NCBI GenBank assembly: GCA_028571685.1
Contig: CM053143.1
Location: 153,196,329-153,260,328, forward strand
DNA from: Heterohyrax brucei
Lineage: Eukaryota > Chordata > Mammalia > Hyracoidea > Procaviidae
DNA length: 64,000 nt
Direction of reading: 5' to 3'
The translations under genes were made by a program, and so were the position numbers. Each line of letters opens with the position of its first letter. Position 1 is the stretch's first letter. The notes under the pieces are model-generated. The model was not told the origin of the DNA. It saw only the letters and a list, made by a program, of their open reading frames with translations, and did not search any database. Below are positions 60,560 to 64,000 of the stretch, in pieces.

Positions 60560-60995
60560 CAATGTCTTCGCTACCTGTCTGTCAGTCTGTTGCCCTGTGG
60601 TGGCTTGCTTGTTGCTATGATGTCAGAAGCTATGCCACTGTATTTCGAATACCAGCAGGCTGACCCATGGTGGACAGGTTTCAGAAGAATTTCCAGACCA
60701 AGACAGACAAGGAAGAAGGCAATGAAAACCTCAGTGGTCCCAACAGAACACTATCCAACTCATTGGATATGTCATAGAAAGGAACTAATCACCATGTTTG
60801 GTTAAGCAGAGGGCCATCAAGGACAAAGGAGACCCTCAACGAGATGGACTGGCACAAAAGTGGCAACAATGAACTAGAACATGCCAGTGATGGACTGTGA
60901 GGATGACACAGGATGTGGCAACATTTTGTTCTGACATGCATTAAGTCAGCATGAGTCCGCAGTGACTGAGGGCAGCTGAAAGCAACAACAAGTGT
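60560..60995 (+). mobile_element. Internally deleted RTE derivative
   Basis: About 200 bp of RTE 5' region (TACCTGTCTGTCAGTCTGTTG..TTTCAGAAGAATTTCCAGACC) joins directly to about 190 bp of RTE 3' region (GGACAAAGGAGACCCTCAACGAGATGGACTGG..GCAGCTGAAAGCAACAACAA). All coding sequence is missing. Confidence 0.8.
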
Positions 60996-61361
60996 CCTGC
61001 CACTCATGTCCTTGTATCTCGGTACACATTGCTGTCTACATGCCGTGTGTTCTCCCCTCATGTCTACCTGTTTTTCGAAACCTAGTTACTTCCCTGGGAG
61101 GCCTTTCCCCAGTCTCCGGTTTGATTTACATAGCCCTCTTCTGTGTTTTCATGGCAGCCCATGCTTTCTCCATTATGACACGTATCGCCCAATAAGTCAC
61201 CCACGAAATGATTTATCTGTAGCCTTTATTAAATTTAAGCTTTTTTATTTTAAAGCTGGGCTGTGTCTTCCTGGTTCCCTATTGAACATGGAGGTGCTAG
61301 CGTAGGGCTCGCTGTGAACTGCAATCCACTCTCATGGGCAACAGGTTTAACATACAACTTG

Positions 61362-62150
61362 GTGTGTTGTTGTTGCTGTTGGTTTCCGTGGGGTGGCTCC
61401 CACTTTCGCAACCCTACCTGTAACAGAAGGAGACCTTGTGCAGTCCTGCCCCGTCCTCACTGCCTTCAGTGTGTTGGAGCCCACTGTTGTAGCCACGTTG
61501 TCAATCCATCTCATGGACGGCATCCTCATTTTCACTGACACTCTCTCGTACCAAATATGATGCTTTTCTACCAACTGGTCTTTCCCAAGGACGTATTCAA
61601 AGTGAGCAAAAGGAAGTTTCGTTATCCTTGCTTCTAAGGAGCATTCTGGCTGCACTTCCTCTAACATGACTCTATTAGTCCTGGCAGTTCGTGGTATGTT
61701 CAATATTCTGTGTGAACATCACAATTTAGCTGTGTTAATTTTCCTTACCTCTTCTTTTTTCACTGACCAGCTTTCACACACCTATGAGGCATTTGAAAGG
61801 ACCACTGCTTCAGTCAGGAGCACTTTAGTCATCTAACTTTTTGTTTTTTCTTTTAACACTTTAAAGAAGTCTTTCTCAGCAGATTTGCCCAATGACATAC
61901 ATCATTTAATTTCTTGGCTGCTGTTTCCGTGGGCACTGATTGTGGATCCAAGAAAGAATAAAATGCTCGACAACGTCAGTCTCTCCAATTTCTAGCACAG
62001 CATATAAATATTCAGTACACAAGATGTACATAATTCCTTTTCACATTCTGTTGGAATTTATCATGATGTTTTTTTTTTTTTGTTTGTTCCAGTTGTGAGG
62101 ATTTCTGCTTTCTTTTATGCTGTCTATAGCTCATCTATTAAGAGGGAGCT
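61362..62150 (-). mobile_element. RTE LINE 3' part, reverse
   Basis: From GTTGTTGTTGCTGTTGG at the left through LEEVQPECSLEARITKLPFAHFEYVLGKDQL-type coding on the minus strand to CAGTTGTGAGGATTTCTGC. A T run lies near 62068. Confidence 0.85.
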
Positions 62151-62414
62151 TGGTGTTCTGTGTCTACCCAGAGGCACCTCTGAAGAAAGTTTTGGAGATC
62201 TGTTCTTAAAAATCAACCATTCAAAAGCCTTTGGAGCACAGTTCTATTCCATCACACATGCAGTTGCCATGAGTTCGAATGGATGCCACGAAAACTGGTA
62301 AAAGATATAGTCCGTGATGTGTGCTTCTGTTACTGCATTTGTCACAAGAAGCTGTGTCTTCCACTAGGTTTCAAGAATATCTAAACTCGTATCTTCACTT
62401 AATAGACGTTATTA

Positions 62415-62588
62415 GTCTCTGTGTAGTGGGTTCGGACTCATAGCTACCCCATGTGCGCAGAATAGCACTGCTCCATAGGGTTTTCAAGGCTTTGACCTTT
62501 AGGAAGCAGATTGCCAGGTGGGTGGGTTCTGTCAACCTTCTGGCTAGTAGTCAGGTGCTTAACTATTCGCAGCACCCAAGAGCCCTTC
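62415..62588 (-). repeat. SINE, long variant
   Basis: Reverse copy, GTAGTGGGTTCGGACTCATAG to CAGCACCCAAGAGCCC. Confidence 0.8.
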
Positions 62589-62597
62589 ACTCAAACC

Positions 62598-62753
62598 AAA
62601 CTCACTGTCGTCGAGTTGATTCCAACTCATAGAGACCCTGTAGGACAGAGTAGAACTGCCCCACAGACTTTCCAAGGAACACCTGGTGGATTTGAGCTGC
62701 CAACCTTTTGATTAGCAGACAACACTTAACCATTAGTCAACCAGGGTTTCCTG
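62598..62753 (-). repeat. SINE
   Basis: Well-preserved reverse copy, CCAAACTCACTGTCGTCGAG to AGTCAACCAGGGTTTCC. Confidence 0.92.
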
Positions 62754-62837
62754 ACTCAAAAGTACATGCTTACTAATTGTCTGTTGAATGAATGGAGTTT
62801 GGGACAATCATTTATAGAAATAAATCTTTAAAAGTGA

Positions 62838-63215
62838 TTGTTTGTTGTTAAATGCTGTTAAGTAGATTTCAACTCATAGAAATCTCATGTGACAGAGGAG
62901 AACTCCTTAGTAGGTATCCTAGGGTGCAATCTTTACAAAAGGGCGCTGGCTGTGCAGTGGTTAAGCACTTGGCTGCTAATGAAACGTCAGCTGCAGGTTC
63001 ACTGCTCCAGGGGAAGAAGATGTAGCAGCACGCTTTTGTAAAGATTACAGCTGAGGTCACTATGATTTGGAATTAATTCCATGGCAATGGGTTTCTTAGT
63101 CTTTGTGGCAGCAGATCACCAAGTGTTTTCCTCTGTGGGGCAGCTGGTGGGTTCCAACTGCAGACTTCTTGGTTAGTAGTAGGGCATTTGAACCACTGCA
63201 CCATCAAGGCTCCTT
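62838..63215 (-). repeat. SINE, long variant, split
   Basis: Reverse copy in two parts (62838-62940 and 63101-63215) around the forward copy at 62941-63100. The right part ends TGCACCATCAAGGCTCC. Confidence 0.8.
62941..63100 (+). repeat. SINE nested in reverse SINE
   Basis: Forward copy, GGGCGCTGGCTGTGCAGTGG to CATGGCAATGGGTTTC. Confidence 0.85.
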
Positions 63216-63249
63216 TAATAATTACATCAGCCATGAAATACACATTTGA

Positions 63250-63435
63250 TGAAGTAGAGTTGATTCTGACTTGTAACAACCCTACAGGACAGCACAGAAC
63301 TACCGATGGGGTTTCCACGGTGATAAATCTTTAGAGAAGCAGACGTCATGTCTTTTTCCCCCACAGTGACTAGAGGGTTTGAAACGCAGACCTTTTGGTT
63401 AGCAGTCAACTGCTTAACCACTATGCCACCATCAA
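63250..63435 (-). repeat. SINE, long variant
   Basis: Reverse copy, AGTAGAGTTGATTCTGACTTG to CACTATGCCACCA, with the AATCTTTAGAGAAGCAGACG segment. Confidence 0.85.
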
Positions 63436-64000
63436 AATGCTTGTGATAAAAAAACAACTAAAAAAAACAGAGCAATGAATAATCAGTATAATTATAACCA
63501 GGTAAAAAGAGCAATAACCAATCTATAAGATTATAAGAAAATAGCCACATTTTACCACATTGTGCTTCGATGATGAACTGCTTTCCATCTTTTGTATATT
63601 TATTTTTTTTAATTTTTACCTTTAAAGTATAAAAATGAGCATTAAAAACAAAAACTGGTCAATACTGGACATAAAAATGTACAGACAAAAGCTAAGTTTT
63701 GAAATGTGTACTGAATGTTTAAGTACTGTACTAGTGACCAATAATTCATCATTAACCTATTTCAGATTTCATATAAGAAAATAAAGGAAGTGGATGATTG
63801 TTAGGGCAAGTTCAGTAGGCTGATTGAATCAGGAAGTACATAGATAAAAGTAGCAAATACAAAGAAATCTTAATGCTGACAGTGGTAATAGAGTCTTGAA
63901 GAAGTCTTAATTATTTATGAAAACAGATTATAAACTTATAAAGTATTTAGCAGAACTTAGTGAATTAGGATAGATGCTTTGTCTTTGCTGCAAAGCAATT
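63436..64000. other. Right edge, nothing recognised
   Basis: AT-rich, no gene or repeat identified. Confidence 0.35.

Overview
This is mammalian nuclear DNA, most likely from a paenungulate afrotherian (elephant, sea cow or hyrax; an elephant is the best guess). The evidence is a very abundant tRNA-like SINE whose tail (a GAGTCGG..CCGACTC inverted repeat) is shared with many RTE/BovB-like LINE copies, a combination typical of Afrotheria. The gene order LIAS-RPL9-KLB matches human chromosome 4p14, read in the opposite direction. Species assignment is inference.

Layout. At 1.4-2.2 kb a CpG-rich bidirectional promoter separates exon 1 of LIAS (minus strand; the rest lies beyond the left edge) from RPL9 (plus strand, noncoding exon 1 plus coding exons to 5.3 kb, poly(A) signal at 5841). 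The rest is dominated by KLB (beta-klotho) on the minus strand: ATG at 58326, five coding exons, stop at 10533, candidate poly(A) signal near 7.42 kb. RPL9 and KLB therefore converge tail to tail. By hand splicing, RPL9 is an intact 192-residue and KLB an intact 1045-residue reading frame, and every internal splice site is GT/AG.

The 32.4-kb first intron of KLB (25.1-57.5 kb) is a graveyard of mobile elements: at least eight RTE-type LINE copies or fragments on both strands, a damaged L1 ORF2 (minus strand, 36.25-39.3 kb), fold-back mariner derivatives, an LTR-like element, a roughly 0.7-kb poly(A) retroposon family, MIR relics and many SINEs, several nested. Dozens of SINEs also sit in the other introns, the KLB 3' region and the upstream flank.

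Functionally, RPL9 (60S ribosomal protein) and LIAS (mitochondrial lipoyl synthase) are housekeeping genes sharing a promoter. KLB is the membrane co-receptor that lets FGF19 and FGF21 signal through FGF receptors in liver, fat and brain. I see no evidence of an undescribed multi-gene system. The points most worth checking are a duplicated KLB promoter segment, a possible intronic poly(A) site just after KLB exon 2, a tRNA-Gly half fused to an RTE copy, the fold-back mariners, and a large inverted pair of RTE copies inside KLB intron 1.
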